Source: Alienimonas californiensis (GTDB lineage: Bacteria; Planctomycetota; Planctomycetia; Planctomycetales; Planctomycetaceae). Taken from it: a stretch of 64,000 nucleotides of DNA. The DNA is taken from positions 2,429,823 through 2,493,822 of the forward strand of contig NZ_CP036265.1 of NCBI RefSeq assembly GCF_007743815.1, in the 5' to 3' direction. Positions 15,001 through 24,499 of this stretch are shown one piece after another; position 1 is the stretch's first letter; each line of letters opens with the position of its first letter. The translations under genes and the position numbers were made by a program. The notes below the pieces were generated by a model. The model had not been told where the DNA came from. It was given only the letters and a program-made list of their open reading frames with translations, and did not search any database.

Positions 15001-17205
15001 TCAGCGGGAGGGGGCCGGGTGGACGGCGGTGTCGTCGGGGGTGTGGGTCTCGACGACGACGCCGCGCGAGTTGGGATCGACCTCCACCACGGAGTCGTCC
15101 TGCAGCACGAAGTCGCCGAGGGTGGCGTCGTCGGCGCCGACCGACGCCCGGCCGCGGCGGCCGTCGTCCAGCAGCGCCGGGTGGCGGGGCGAGGGGACGC
15201 CCTCGGTGGCCGCCCACCAGTCGCGGGCGGCGTCGTCCGACCACTCCGCCGCGCACTCGCAGGCCCGCAGGGCGGCGGCGAGGGCGGCGGCGGAGCGGAA
15301 GCGCTCCGCGGGGTTCTTCTCCAGGCAGCGCATCACCACGGCGGACAGGTCGAGCGGCACCGCCGGGTTCGCCTCGTGCACCGGCCGGGGGCGCTGTTTG
15401 GCGTGGGCGCGCAGTGCCTTGGCGGGGGAGGGCTCGTCGAACACCGGCCGGCCGGTCAGCAGGAAGTAGGCGGTGGCGCCCACGCCGTAGAGGTCGCTCT
15501 CGGCGGTCGGGCGGCCGCCGCGGGCCACCTCCGGCGCCGCGAACAGCGGACTGCCCACCACGCTGCCGAGCTGCGTGAGTTGCGGGTCGCTCGCCGCGTC
15601 CGCCGCGTCGCCGTCGCGGTTCCCGTCGCCGTCGTTCCGGAAGGCGTGGTGCGCGCCGCCGTCGGGCGGGGCGTCGATCGGCGGGGTGTCGAACAGCGGG
15701 GCGGGATTGATCCGCTTGACCAGACCGAAGTCGAGGAGTTTCGGCACGTCCCGCACCCCGCCGCGGTCGGCGGCGACCACGTTCGCCGGCTTCACGTCCC
15801 GGTGGATCAGGCCGATCGCGTGCGCCTCCGCCAGCGCCCCGCAGACCGGGGCCAGCAGGTGTACCACGCGGCCCGGCGGCAGCGGGCCGGCCCGCTGGAC
15901 GAGTTGATGCAGCGTGAGCCCCGGCAGGTATTCCATCACGCAGTAAAACAGCCCGTCCTCGGAGACGCCGAAGTCGTACACCTCGATCGTGTTCGGGTGC
16001 GTCAGCCGGGCGGCGGCGCGGACTTCGGTATCGAAGCGGGCCAGGGCGCGGTCGTCTTCGGCGAGCCCCGGCCGGATCAGCTTGACCGCGCACGGTCGGC
16101 GGAGCAGGCGGTGCTCCGCGAGGTAGACGTCGCCCATCCCCCCGGAGCCGATCCGTTCCACCAGCCGGTAGCTGCCGATCTCCCGGGCCTCCCGGGCGGC
16201 TTCCCGCAGCGTGGAGAGCCGCACCGCCCCGTAGAGGGCGGCGGCGGCGCTGATCAGGATCCACACCGCCATCGCGCTGAACAGCCCCTGTTCGAACAGG
16301 ACGGCGTACACCTCATCGAACCGGGCGGCCGTCACGCACGCGATCGCGAGCGGGACCGCCGCCATCACGGCCAGAACCGTCGCCGCCCGCCCGGCCCGGT
16401 TGGGGATAAACAGCCCGTAGACCTGAATGAGCAACATCCAGGGGGCCGCCGCCGCTCCCGGGAACGCCGCGGCCAGCTTCGGCAGGAGGCTCGGCGGGGC
16501 GGAGGCCAGCCCGTGTTGATGGATCCAGATGAAGAAGGCCCCGGGAACGCCGAACGTCAGGGCCTCGCCGATCAGCAATCCCCGCCGTCCGATCTCCCAG
16601 GGGCCGCTCAGCCAGACGACTATCCCGCCCAGCGTGCCGACCACCGCCCAGCGGGGCCAGCCGGCGTCGGTCAGGGCGTTCAGCCCAAAGTCGTCCAGAA
16701 AGAAGTGCCGGGTGAGGAAGCCCAAAAACGCCCCCAGCAGCAGCGCCGCGGCGGTCCGCAGGCGCCAGCGGGCCTTTTCGGCCTCGCCGCCCCACTCCGC
16801 CACGCCCCAGCCGCGTTTGCGGGCGCGATCCCCCCGGGGGCGGCTCCGCCGTTCGTTCCCCGTCCGGCTGGCGAACGGGGCGCCGCTCCAGAACAGGCGT
16901 TCCTTCAGCCGGCCGGGGCGAACCGGACTCCGGAGGCGCCGTGGCTTCAGCGAGGGAAACGCGTCCGACGACGCATCAGGCCCCCCCGGCCGCTTCGAGC
17001 CCCGAGGCGGGGTCAGATCGGCCGCCGGCGACGCCGGGGCGATCGGCGCAGCGTCGACCGGCGGCGCACCGGGGACCGGCGGCGCAGCGTCGACCGGCGG
17101 CCCGGGGGGTGCAGCCAACGCCGTGTTGTGAGAAAGGGGGAATCCGGGGGCGACCGAACGGTCGACGCCCGCCTCAGCGGACGTATGAACATTCTCCCAC
17201 CCCAT
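15001..17205 (-). CDS. Membrane-anchored eukaryotic-like Ser/Thr protein kinase
   Basis: This 734-residue protein has an order unusual for bacterial kinases. A Pro/Ala-rich leader contains PPVDAAPPVPGAPPVDAAP. Then comes a membrane module of about five helices between roughly 145 and 340 (TAAALLLGAFLGFLTRHFF, WAVVGTLGGIVVWL, LTFGVPGAFFIWIH, VLAVMAAVPLAIACV, AVWILISAAAALYGAV). After these comes a PASTA-less kinase domain. Kinase motifs: GSGGMGDVY near 352, Lys in CAVKLIRPG, HRDVKPANV near 466, DFGLVKR near 489, APE in FAAPEVARGG. All catalytic residues appear intact, so it should be active on the cytoplasmic face. An acidic tail follows. Substrates are unknown. Confidence 0.88.
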   Translation of the reverse strand: MGWENVHTSAEAGVDRSVAPGFPLSHNTALAAPPGPPVDAAPPVPGAPPVDAAPIAPASPAADLTPPRGSKRPGGPDASSDAFPSLKPRRLRSPVRPGRLKERLFWSGAPFASRTGNERRSRPRGDRARKRGWGVAEWGGEAEKARWRLRTAAALLLGAFLGFLTRHFFLDDFGLNALTDAGWPRWAVVGTLGGIVVWLSGPWEIGRRGLLIGEALTFGVPGAFFIWIHQHGLASAPPSLLPKLAAAFPGAAAAPWMLLIQVYGLFIPNRAGRAATVLAVMAAVPLAIACVTAARFDEVYAVLFEQGLFSAMAVWILISAAAALYGAVRLSTLREAAREAREIGSYRLVERIGSGGMGDVYLAEHRLLRRPCAVKLIRPGLAEDDRALARFDTEVRAAARLTHPNTIEVYDFGVSEDGLFYCVMEYLPGLTLHQLVQRAGPLPPGRVVHLLAPVCGALAEAHAIGLIHRDVKPANVVAADRGGVRDVPKLLDFGLVKRINPAPLFDTPPIDAPPDGGAHHAFRNDGDGNRDGDAADAASDPQLTQLGSVVGSPLFAAPEVARGGRPTAESDLYGVGATAYFLLTGRPVFDEPSPAKALRAHAKQRPRPVHEANPAVPLDLSAVVMRCLEKNPAERFRSAAALAAALRACECAAEWSDDAARDWWAATEGVPSPRHPALLDDGRRGRASVGADDATLGDFVLQDDSVVEVDPNSRGVVVETHTPDDTAVHPAPSR

Positions 17206-17385
17206 CGGCCCCGACGCAAACCGTCAGTGGTTCCCCCAACGCCGCTCCCCCGATCCCCGGCGCCGGGCCGGAGCGGTTGTTCCCCGGGCCGCCCGCTCCT
17301 AGCGTGACGGGTCGGCGTCGCGGTGCCCGCAACGCCGACCTGCAGTTCGCTCCCCCGCCCGCGTTCCGCCACTCCGCCCCGCCCG

Positions 17386-19707
17386 ATGCCCGATTCTCCC
17401 CCCCCAGTCCCGGACGTCGACCCGGACGCCGGCGGCGTTCGCTTGCAGGTCGCCGGCGCCCGGGGACGCGACGTGGGCAAAGGCGTCGCCCGCCTGGGCG
17501 ACGCCACCTTCCAGCGCCTCGGCCTGCACCCCGGCGACCCGATTGAGATCGTCGGCAAGAAACGCACCGCCGCCGTCGCCATCCCCCTGGGCGACGAGGA
17601 CGAGGGGCTGGACATCATCCGCCTGGACGGTCTCCAGCGGGCGAACGCCGGGGTCGGCAGCGGCGATCGCGTCGGCGTGCGGCCCGTCTCCCCCACGATC
17701 GCCCGACGGGTCACCGTCGCCCCGGCCCAGCAGAACGTGCGGCTCTCCGGCAATCCGGACGCCCTCAAGCGGACCCTCGCCGGACGCCCGCTCGTCGCCG
17801 GGGACATCGTCTCCACCAGCGTGTACCGCCGCCGCCCCGGCGGCGAGGAGGACGGGCCGGACGTGCCGGAGGAGATCCTCCGCCGCATGTTCAACGCCCC
17901 CTCCTACGGCCTGCAGGAGATCCGCCTGCTCGTCACCAACACCAAGCCCCGAGGGGAGATCGTCGTCGTCGGCGAGGAGACCGAGGTCGAACTCCTCCCC
18001 ACCTTCACCGAGCCGGAGGAGGCCCGCTCCAGCCACATCACCTACGACGACGTCGGCGGTTTGCAGGGCGTGCTGGATCAGGTCCGGGAGATGATCGAAC
18101 TCCCGCTCAAACATCCGGAACTCTTTCAGCGCCTCGGGATCGACCCGCCCAAGGGCGTGCTGCTGCACGGCCCCCCGGGCACCGGCAAAACGTTGCTGGC
18201 CCGGGCGGTCGCCGGGGAGTGCGACGCCAACTTCTTTCACATCGCCGGCCCGGAGATCCTCGGCGGCGGCTTTGGCGAGAGCGAATCCCGTTTGCGGGAG
18301 CTGTTCGAGCGGGCTCAAAAGGAGAGTCCGGCGATTCTCTTTATTGACGAACTTGACGCGATCGCTCCCAAGCGGGAGCAGGTCGGCGGGGAGATGGAAA
18401 AGCGGATCGTCGCCCAATTATTAACGCTGATGGACGGGCTGGCGCCGCGGCAGAACCTCGTCGTGATCGCCGCCACCAACCGGGTCGACTCGCTGGACGA
18501 AGCCCTCCGCCGGCCCGGCCGGTTCGATCGGGAAATCGTCGTCGGCGTGCCGAACGAACAGGGCCGACGGGAAATTTTGGAGATCCACACCCGCGGCATG
18601 CCGCTGGCGGAGGACGTGGAATTACACAGTATCGCCGACACCGCCTACGGCTTCGTCGGGGCCGACCTCGGCGCCCTCTGCCGCGAGGCGGCGATCGAGG
18701 CTCTCCGCCGCAAACTGCCGGAGATCGACCTCGACGCCGAGGAGATCCCCTCGGAGATCCTCGAAACCCTGCACGTCACCCGCGAGGACTTCACCGACGC
18801 GATGAAGCGCGTCCAGCCGTCCGCCCTGCGGGAAATCATGATCCAGGCCCCGGACGTCACCTGGGATCAGATCGGCGGCCTCTCCGAGGCCCAGCGGCAA
18901 CTCCGGGAGGGCGTCGAACTCCCCCTCACGCAGCCGGACAGTTTTCGGAAGTTCGGCATTCGGCCGGCGAAGGGCTTCCTCCTCTACGGCCCCCCGGGCA
19001 CCGGCAAAACGCTGCTGGCGAAGGCCGTGGCCCGCGGCTCCAACGCCAACTTCCTCGCCGCCAAAAGCAGCGATCTGTTAAGCAAGTGGTACGGCGAGAG
19101 CGAACAGCAGGTGTCCCGCCTGTTCCGCCGCGCCCGGCAGGTCGCCCCCGCGGTGATCTTCCTCGATGAAATTGACTCCCTCGCCCCGGCCCGCGGCGGC
19201 GGTCTGGGCGAGCCGCGGGCGACGGAGCGGGTCGTCAATACGATCCTCGCCGAATTAGACGGGATCGAAGAGTTACAGGGCGTCGTCCTGATCGCCGCCA
19301 CCAACCGCCCCACGCTGGTCGACCCGGCGCTGTTGCGTCCCGGGCGGTTCGATGAACTCGTCTACGTGGGTCCGCCGGACCGCGACGGGCGGTTGAAGAT
19401 CCTCGAAATTCACACCGCCGAAATGCCGCTGGCCGACGACGTGGATTTGGGCCAGATCGCCGACCAGACGGACCGCTACACCGGGGCCGATCTGGAGGAC
19501 CTCGTCCGCCGGGCCGGCCTGAGCACCCTCCGCGACCATCCCGACAGCGAGACCGTGGCGATGTCCGCCTTCAAGTCCGCCCTGAAGGACAGCCGCGCGA
19601 CCGTCACCGAGGCGATCGAAAAGGAGTACGAGGAGATCGGCGAGCAGCTCAAACAGGAGGGCCCGCAGGGCGGCCACAAAATCGGCTTCCTCGCGGACCG
19701 TTATTAA
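17386..19707 (+). CDS. CDC48/VAT-type two-ring AAA ATPase
   Basis: This 773-residue protein has the full p97/CDC48/VAT layout. The N-domain starts [23 protein letters not shown] (double-psi barrel). D1 has Walker A GPPGTGKT near 262 and Walker [11 protein letters not shown] near 318. D2 has GPPGTGKT near 535 and [10 protein letters not shown] near 592. The arginine-finger segments [11 protein letters not shown] and [12 protein letters not shown] follow each ring. The archaeal and eukaryotic homologues unfold or extract proteins. In bacteria the family is uncommon. The ATG at 17386 gives the closest match to the family N-terminus, with a short Pro/Asp-rich leader. It diverges from the kinase gene. 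Confidence 0.92.
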   Translation: MPDSPPPVPDVDPDAGGVRLQVAGARGRDVGKGVARLGDATFQRLGLHPGDPIEIVGKKRTAAVAIPLGDEDEGLDIIRLDGLQRANAGVGSGDRVGVRPVSPTIARRVTVAPAQQNVRLSGNPDALKRTLAGRPLVAGDIVSTSVYRRRPGGEEDGPDVPEEILRRMFNAPSYGLQEIRLLVTNTKPRGEIVVVGEETEVELLPTFTEPEEARSSHITYDDVGGLQGVLDQVREMIELPLKHPELFQRLGIDPPKGVLLHGPPGTGKTLLARAVAGECDANFFHIAGPEILGGGFGESESRLRELFERAQKESPAILFIDELDAIAPKREQVGGEMEKRIVAQLLTLMDGLAPRQNLVVIAATNRVDSLDEALRRPGRFDREIVVGVPNEQGRREILEIHTRGMPLAEDVELHSIADTAYGFVGADLGALCREAAIEALRRKLPEIDLDAEEIPSEILETLHVTREDFTDAMKRVQPSALREIMIQAPDVTWDQIGGLSEAQRQLREGVELPLTQPDSFRKFGIRPAKGFLLYGPPGTGKTLLAKAVARGSNANFLAAKSSDLLSKWYGESEQQVSRLFRRARQVAPAVIFLDEIDSLAPARGGGLGEPRATERVVNTILAELDGIEELQGVVLIAATNRPTLVDPALLRPGRFDELVYVGPPDRDGRLKILEIHTAEMPLADDVDLGQIADQTDRYTGADLEDLVRRAGLSTLRDHPDSETVAMSAFKSALKDSRATVTEAIEKEYEEIGEQLKQEGPQGGHKIGFLADRY

Positions 19708-19713
19708 AACACG

Positions 19714-19745
19714 CGGCCCCGGTCGGGCGCGCCGGACCGGGGCCG
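19714..19745. terminator. Hairpin between convergent genes
   Basis: An 11-bp perfect stem (CGGCCCCGGTC at 19714-19724 with its complement at 19735-19745, loop of 10) lies between the stop of the CDC48 gene and the convergent stop at 19774. It lacks a clear T-tract but is well placed as a bidirectional terminator. The TTATTAAAA just before it is the only AT-rich patch. Confidence 0.6.
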
Positions 19746-19773
19746 ATCTGCGGACGGACGCCCGGGCTCCGTA

Positions 19774-20808
19774 TTAATCCCGTTCGCGGTTCCGTCGGCC
19801 TTCGCGTTCATTAATTTCTTCAGAGAGTTGGCGCACCCGCTCCCGCAGTTCTCCCACTTCGTCGCGGAGGCGTTCGTTCTCTTCCCGCAGTGCGTCCGGC
19901 CGCCGATCCGGCGAGAACGCTTCGCGCAGTTCGGCCGCCTCACGTCGGGCCCGGTCCAACTGCCGTTCCAGTTCTTCCATGTCCGGCCGGCGGTCCGGCC
20001 GGTGCGCGTCGTCGCCCCGCTGCGGGGCAGCGTCCCGCCGCGTGGGAGCCCCCATGCGGGCGACCTCAACCTGTAGCTCGGATTGCCGCAGGGCGAACCG
20101 GGCGTCCAGCAGTTGCCGGCGGATCGTGAACGCTTCCCGGGCCGGAACCGCTCCGGAGTCGATCAGTTTCTCGACGGCGGCGGCCTGCTCCTCGGCGAGT
20201 TCCAGCCGCTCCCGAGCCGCGGCGACCTCCGTCTCCGCGATGTGGATGCGGAGTTCCGCCCGCCGGGCGTCCCGCTCTGACGTTTCGTCGGCCATCCGTT
20301 CGGCCCGTTCAAGCATCCGGCGGACTTCCTCCGCCTCCGCTCGGTCCCTCGGCCAGTCGGGGGCGGGCGGCGCCGGCCCGTCCGCACGAGGTCCCGGCGG
20401 GGGGAAGGACGGGCCGCGGTTCGCGGGCGGACGGGGCACTTCGGCGTCGCCCGGCGTCGGGGAGAGCGTCACGCGGTATGCGGCTCGCAGCCCGTCCGGC
20501 GTCGTCAGCACCAAAGTGCCGCCCATCGGCGCCGCACGCTGCCGCCGCGGCCCGCCGTCGCCGTCGGGCCTTGAGTCGTCGGGCCTTGAGTACCCGACGA
20601 GCTCCACGACGCCCGACAGCGGCGTCATTTCCCACCCGCCCGGCGGCACGAGATCCGGGTCTTCTCCGAACTTAAACATGTCGAATCGCTGCGCCGCCTC
20701 CCGGTCGAAATCGGGCGCACCGGCCAGATCGGCGTCCGACTGAACGGGGGGCAGGAGCGGCGGGGACGCGTCCTGCAGAAGGACGCAGCAAAGTGCGAGA
20801 GACAGCAT
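19774..20808 (-). CDS. Exported coiled-coil protein of unknown function
   Basis: This 344-residue protein has a short signal peptide (MLSLALCCVLLQDASPP). A small beta-rich region follows (about 55-125: VVELVGYSRPDDS, GTLVLTTPDGLRAAYRVTL), then a Pro-rich hinge. Two long charged coiled coils run from about 150 to 255 (RRMLERAERMADETSERDARR, ERLELAEEQAAAVEKLIDSG) and 275 to 340 (MEELERQLDRARREAAELRE, LREENERLRDEVGELRERV). No catalytic motif is seen. I do not recognise the family. It is probably an envelope-spanning or periplasmic structural protein. It is transcribed divergently from mfd. Confidence 0.65.
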   Translation of the reverse strand: MLSLALCCVLLQDASPPLLPPVQSDADLAGAPDFDREAAQRFDMFKFGEDPDLVPPGGWEMTPLSGVVELVGYSRPDDSRPDGDGGPRRQRAAPMGGTLVLTTPDGLRAAYRVTLSPTPGDAEVPRPPANRGPSFPPPGPRADGPAPPAPDWPRDRAEAEEVRRMLERAERMADETSERDARRAELRIHIAETEVAAARERLELAEEQAAAVEKLIDSGAVPAREAFTIRRQLLDARFALRQSELQVEVARMGAPTRRDAAPQRGDDAHRPDRRPDMEELERQLDRARREAAELREAFSPDRRPDALREENERLRDEVGELRERVRQLSEEINEREGRRNRERD

Positions 20809-21000
20809 CGGAACGGCTCGCGAGTGTGAAGACGGGCCGCGTCAGTCTAACCGCAAGCCTCGCCTCCGTGACGGCTGCGGGGCGTCCTGTCCGCGGCCGC
20901 CGCCGGCGGTTCGGCCCCAGTGCGGCTCCGGCGGGGCGTTCAGCCGGTTCCGGGCGCCGGACCCGGTGGACGCGAGGCGGGCCGCGGCCACAATCCCCGC

Positions 21001-24000
21001 ATGCCCGCCACCCGTCGCCGCGGCGGGACGTTCCCGTCGGCGGCGCCCGCCGTTTCCGCCCCGGCCGTCGGCTCCCTGGCCGATCTGCCGGGATTGCTGC
21101 TGCGCGATGCCCAGTTCGCCCCCGTCGCCGCCGCCCTCGCCCGGGGCGACGGGGCGGCCCTGGAGGGGGCGTGGGCCGGCTCCGCCGCCGCGGCGATCGC
21201 CGGTCTGGTGCAAAGCGAGGAGGCGGGCGGCGTCGGCCGGCCGCTGCTGGTCGTCACCGCCCGGGTCGCCGGCACGGACCACTTCGCCGCGGACGTCGCC
21301 GCGATGCTCGGGGAGGACGCCGTCGGCCGCTCCGTCGCCCTGTTCCCGGCCCGCGACGGGCTCACCGCGGCCCCGGACCCGGCGGACCCCGTCTTCGCCG
21401 CCCGGGCCGGGGCGTTGAACCGGATTGAAGACGAGGACTCCGCCCGCCGCCCGCGGGTTCTGGTCGCCCCGATTCAGGCCCTCATGCAGCCGGTGCCGTC
21501 GAAAGAGGCGCGGGCGGCGGCGACCCGCACGCTGAGCGTCGGCGAGGAGGCGGACCCGGAAGAGTTAATGCGCTGGCTCGCCGACCGCGGGCTCGAACGG
21601 GTGCCGCGGATCGAGATGCCCGGCGAGTTCAGCCTGCACGGCGGGATCTTCGACGTCTGGCCCGCCGGCGAAACGGACCCGCTGCGGGTGGAGTTCGCCT
21701 TCGACGAGGTGGACTCCCTGCGGACGTTCGACCCGGTCTCGCAGCGAAAAATTGAGGGGCTGGAGCGGGCCCGCCTGACCTGCCTGCCAGCCCCGCGGCC
21801 GGACGCGGCGGGGGGCGCGCCGCCTGCCGGTGACGGCGAACCGGGGGGCGACGAACGTGCGATTGGAACCGCGTCGTTGCTGGACAGTTTGCCGGCGGAG
21901 TACGCCGTCGCGTTGCTGGACCTCGCGGAAATCACCGACGAGGGCAAGCATTATTTGAATCGGCTCGACGACCCGCGGGGGTTGTATACGGTCCGCACCG
22001 TGCTCGCCCGCTGCACGCAGCGGCCCAGCGTGACGCTCGCCCGGATCGGCGCCAGCAGTTACGAAACGACCGGCCGGCTGCGGGTCGAAGCGGTCGAAAA
22101 GTTCGCCGGGCCGAAGGGGCAGGCGATTGAACAGTTAGATCTCGTGCTCGGCGAGGGCGAGCGGGCGCTGATCGCCTGTCATAATGCGGGCGAGTTGAAG
22201 CGGCTGGGCGAATTGATCGCCGAGGTGGAGGCGGAGAACGGCCCGGCGCTGGCGGAGCGGGTCACGCTCTGCGTAGGGGAACTGACCGCCGGCTTTCGGC
22301 TGGTCGATCATGGGCTATTGGTCCTGACCGACCATGAACTCTTCGGCCGGGCCGGGGTGCGAACGGGCGGCGGGCCGCGGCGTCCGGCGGAGTCGCGAGC
22401 GATCGATAACTTTCTCGATCTGTCCGACGGCGACCTGATCGTGCACCTCACGCACGGCATCGGGCGTTTTCGCGGGCTGAAGGCGCTCGACCAGCGGGGG
22501 CAGAAGGAGGAGCATTTAGAACTGGAGTTCGCCGGCGACGTGCGGGTGTTCGTGCCGGCGTCGTTGATTCATCTGGTGCAAAAATACGTCGGGGCGACGA
22601 AGGCCGCCCCAAAGCTGTCGAAGCTCGGCACGCTGGGGTGGTCGAAGAAGAAAAAGCAGGCGGCGGACGCGGTCGAGGATATGGCCGCGGACATGCTCCG
22701 CATGCAGGCGGCCCGCCAGTCCGAGCCCGGCCTGCCGCATGCGGAGCCGACCGACTACGTCGAGGAATTCGCCGCCGCGTTTCCGTATGAACCGACGCCG
22801 GACCAGGCGTCGGCGTTCGGGGAGATTCAAGCGGACCTGTCGCTGCCGCGGCCGATGGACCGCCTGATCTGCGGGGACGTGGGCTACGGTAAGACGGAGG
22901 TGGCGATGCGGGCCGCCTTCCGGGCCGTCGACGGCGGCCGGCAGGTCGCTGTTTTAGTGCCGACGACGGTGCTGTGCGAACAGCACGCCCGCAGCTTCGC
23001 CGAACGCATGGCGGAGTTTCCCATCACCGTCGAAAGCCTCTCTCGCTTCCGCACCCGCCGGGAGCAGAAACAGGTCTTGAAAGGCCTTAAGGAGGGCACG
23101 GTGGACGTGGTGATCGGCACGCACCGGCTCGTCTCGCCCGATATTAAGTTCGCGGACCTGGGCCTGCTGGTGATCGACGAGGAACAGCGGTTCGGCGTGG
23201 ACGTGAAGGAGGCGCTCAAGCAGATCCGCCTGCAGGTCGACGTGCTGACGCTGTCCGCCACGCCGATTCCCCGCACGCTCCATATGAGCCTGCTGGGGTT
23301 GCGCGATATTTCCAATCTCACCACCCCGCCGCAGGGGCGACAGCCGATCGAAACTCGCGTGACCCGCTGGGACGACGCGATGATCCGGCACGCCCTTATT
23401 CGCGAATTGAATCGCGGCGGGCAGGCCTATTTCGTGCACAACCGCGTGCAGGACATCGAACGCGTCCGCGACCGGGTGTTGCAGATCGTGCCGGAGGCGA
23501 CCGCCGGCATCGTGCACGGCCAGATGCCCCCGACGCAGGTCGAGGAGACGATGGCGGAGTTCGTCCGCGGCCGAATTGATATCCTGCTGGCGACGACGAT
23601 TATCGAATCGGGCCTGGACGTGCCCAACGCCAACACGATGTTCATTCACGAGGCCGACCGCTACGGCCTGGCGGATCTGCATCAATTACGAGGTCGAGTC
23701 GGCCGGCATCACAACCGGGCCTACTGCTATCTGTTGCTCAAGGAAGGGCGGATGCTGACCGACGTGGCGGCGAAGCGGCTCAAGGCGATCGAGGAATATT
23801 CCGAACTCGGCGCCGGCTTCAAGATCGCCATGCGGGACCTGGAGATCCGCGGCGCCGGCAACATCCTCGGCACGGAGCAGAGCGGGCAGATCAACGCCGT
23901 CGGCTACGAGTTGTATTGCCAGTTGCTGGAAAACGCGGTCCGCACGCTGAAGGGCGAGCCCATCCGCAAGCCGCTGGCGGTGAACGTCGACCTGCCGATC

Positions 24001-24390
24001 TCCGCCTTCCTGCCGGACGGCTACGTCCCGCCGGGCCGCACGAAGCTGGAGGTCTACCGCAAGCTGTCCAACGTCCGCGGCACGCCGGAGCTGGCAGAGT
24101 TCGCCGAGGAATTGAAGGACCGCTTCGGCCCCCCGCCTGCGCCCGTGGGCCGGCTGCTGGCGGTCAAGCGGCTGCAATTGGCCTGCCGCGACTGGTCGTT
24201 CACGGACGTGAAAATCGAGGACGGCTACGTCCGCTTCAATTACGAGGACGCGGACAAGATGACCGAATTGAAGGGCCGCCTCAAGCGGAACCTTCGGGTC
24301 GCCGACCGCCGCACGGCCTACATCCCGCTGCCCGATCCCGCGGCGACGGACGAGGCGCTGCTGGAAGACCTGATGCGGTTCCTCGGCTGA
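21001..24390 (+). CDS. mfd: Transcription-repair coupling factor Mfd
   Basis: This 1,129-residue translocase removes RNA polymerase stalled at DNA damage and recruits the UvrABC system. An N-terminal UvrB-like module (about 100-400) is followed by the RNA-polymerase-interacting domain with LTHGIGRFRGLKALD. The superfamily 2 motor carries GDVGYGKTEVAMRAA near 626, LLVIDEEQRFG near 725 and TLSATPIPRTLHMS. The TRG motif region and a C-terminal UvrA-occluding D7 domain complete it. The ATG at 21001 is chosen because the frame upstream is not protein-like. One oddity: bases 21816-21843, coding for GAPPAGDGEPG, match an intergenic repeat arm found at 32946-32973. Confidence 0.97.
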   Translation: MPATRRRGGTFPSAAPAVSAPAVGSLADLPGLLLRDAQFAPVAAALARGDGAALEGAWAGSAAAAIAGLVQSEEAGGVGRPLLVVTARVAGTDHFAADVAAMLGEDAVGRSVALFPARDGLTAAPDPADPVFAARAGALNRIEDEDSARRPRVLVAPIQALMQPVPSKEARAAATRTLSVGEEADPEELMRWLADRGLERVPRIEMPGEFSLHGGIFDVWPAGETDPLRVEFAFDEVDSLRTFDPVSQRKIEGLERARLTCLPAPRPDAAGGAPPAGDGEPGGDERAIGTASLLDSLPAEYAVALLDLAEITDEGKHYLNRLDDPRGLYTVRTVLARCTQRPSVTLARIGASSYETTGRLRVEAVEKFAGPKGQAIEQLDLVLGEGERALIACHNAGELKRLGELIAEVEAENGPALAERVTLCVGELTAGFRLVDHGLLVLTDHELFGRAGVRTGGGPRRPAESRAIDNFLDLSDGDLIVHLTHGIGRFRGLKALDQRGQKEEHLELEFAGDVRVFVPASLIHLVQKYVGATKAAPKLSKLGTLGWSKKKKQAADAVEDMAADMLRMQAARQSEPGLPHAEPTDYVEEFAAAFPYEPTPDQASAFGEIQADLSLPRPMDRLICGDVGYGKTEVAMRAAFRAVDGGRQVAVLVPTTVLCEQHARSFAERMAEFPITVESLSRFRTRREQKQVLKGLKEGTVDVVIGTHRLVSPDIKFADLGLLVIDEEQRFGVDVKEALKQIRLQVDVLTLSATPIPRTLHMSLLGLRDISNLTTPPQGRQPIETRVTRWDDAMIRHALIRELNRGGQAYFVHNRVQDIERVRDRVLQIVPEATAGIVHGQMPPTQVEETMAEFVRGRIDILLATTIIESGLDVPNANTMFIHEADRYGLADLHQLRGRVGRHHNRAYCYLLLKEGRMLTDVAAKRLKAIEEYSELGAGFKIAMRDLEIRGAGNILGTEQSGQINAVGYELYCQLLENAVRTLKGEPIRKPLAVNVDLPISAFLPDGYVPPGRTKLEVYRKLSNVRGTPELAEFAEELKDRFGPPPAPVGRLLAVKRLQLACRDWSFTDVKIEDGYVRFNYEDADKMTELKGRLKRNLRVADRRTAYIPLPDPAATDEALLEDLMRFLG
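21816..21843 (+). repeat. REP-like family 2 arm inside mfd
   Basis: This 28-base stretch matches the right arm of the inverted repeat at 32904-32973 at 26 of 28 positions (it differs by TGCC for TACC and GGTG for GGCG). It lies in a poorly conserved Gly/Pro linker of the UvrB-like region of Mfd and keeps the frame. A chance match of this length in GC-rich sequence is possible but unlikely. Confidence 0.55.
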
Positions 24391-24499
24391 GGCGCCTCGC
24401 CGCCGCCCTTGCGTTCGAGAGCACGCGTTCGTTCGAGAAACCGGGCCGCAGTCGCCATCCTATCGGCGTTCTCCGACCCGACTCGCCCGGACCGCCGCC

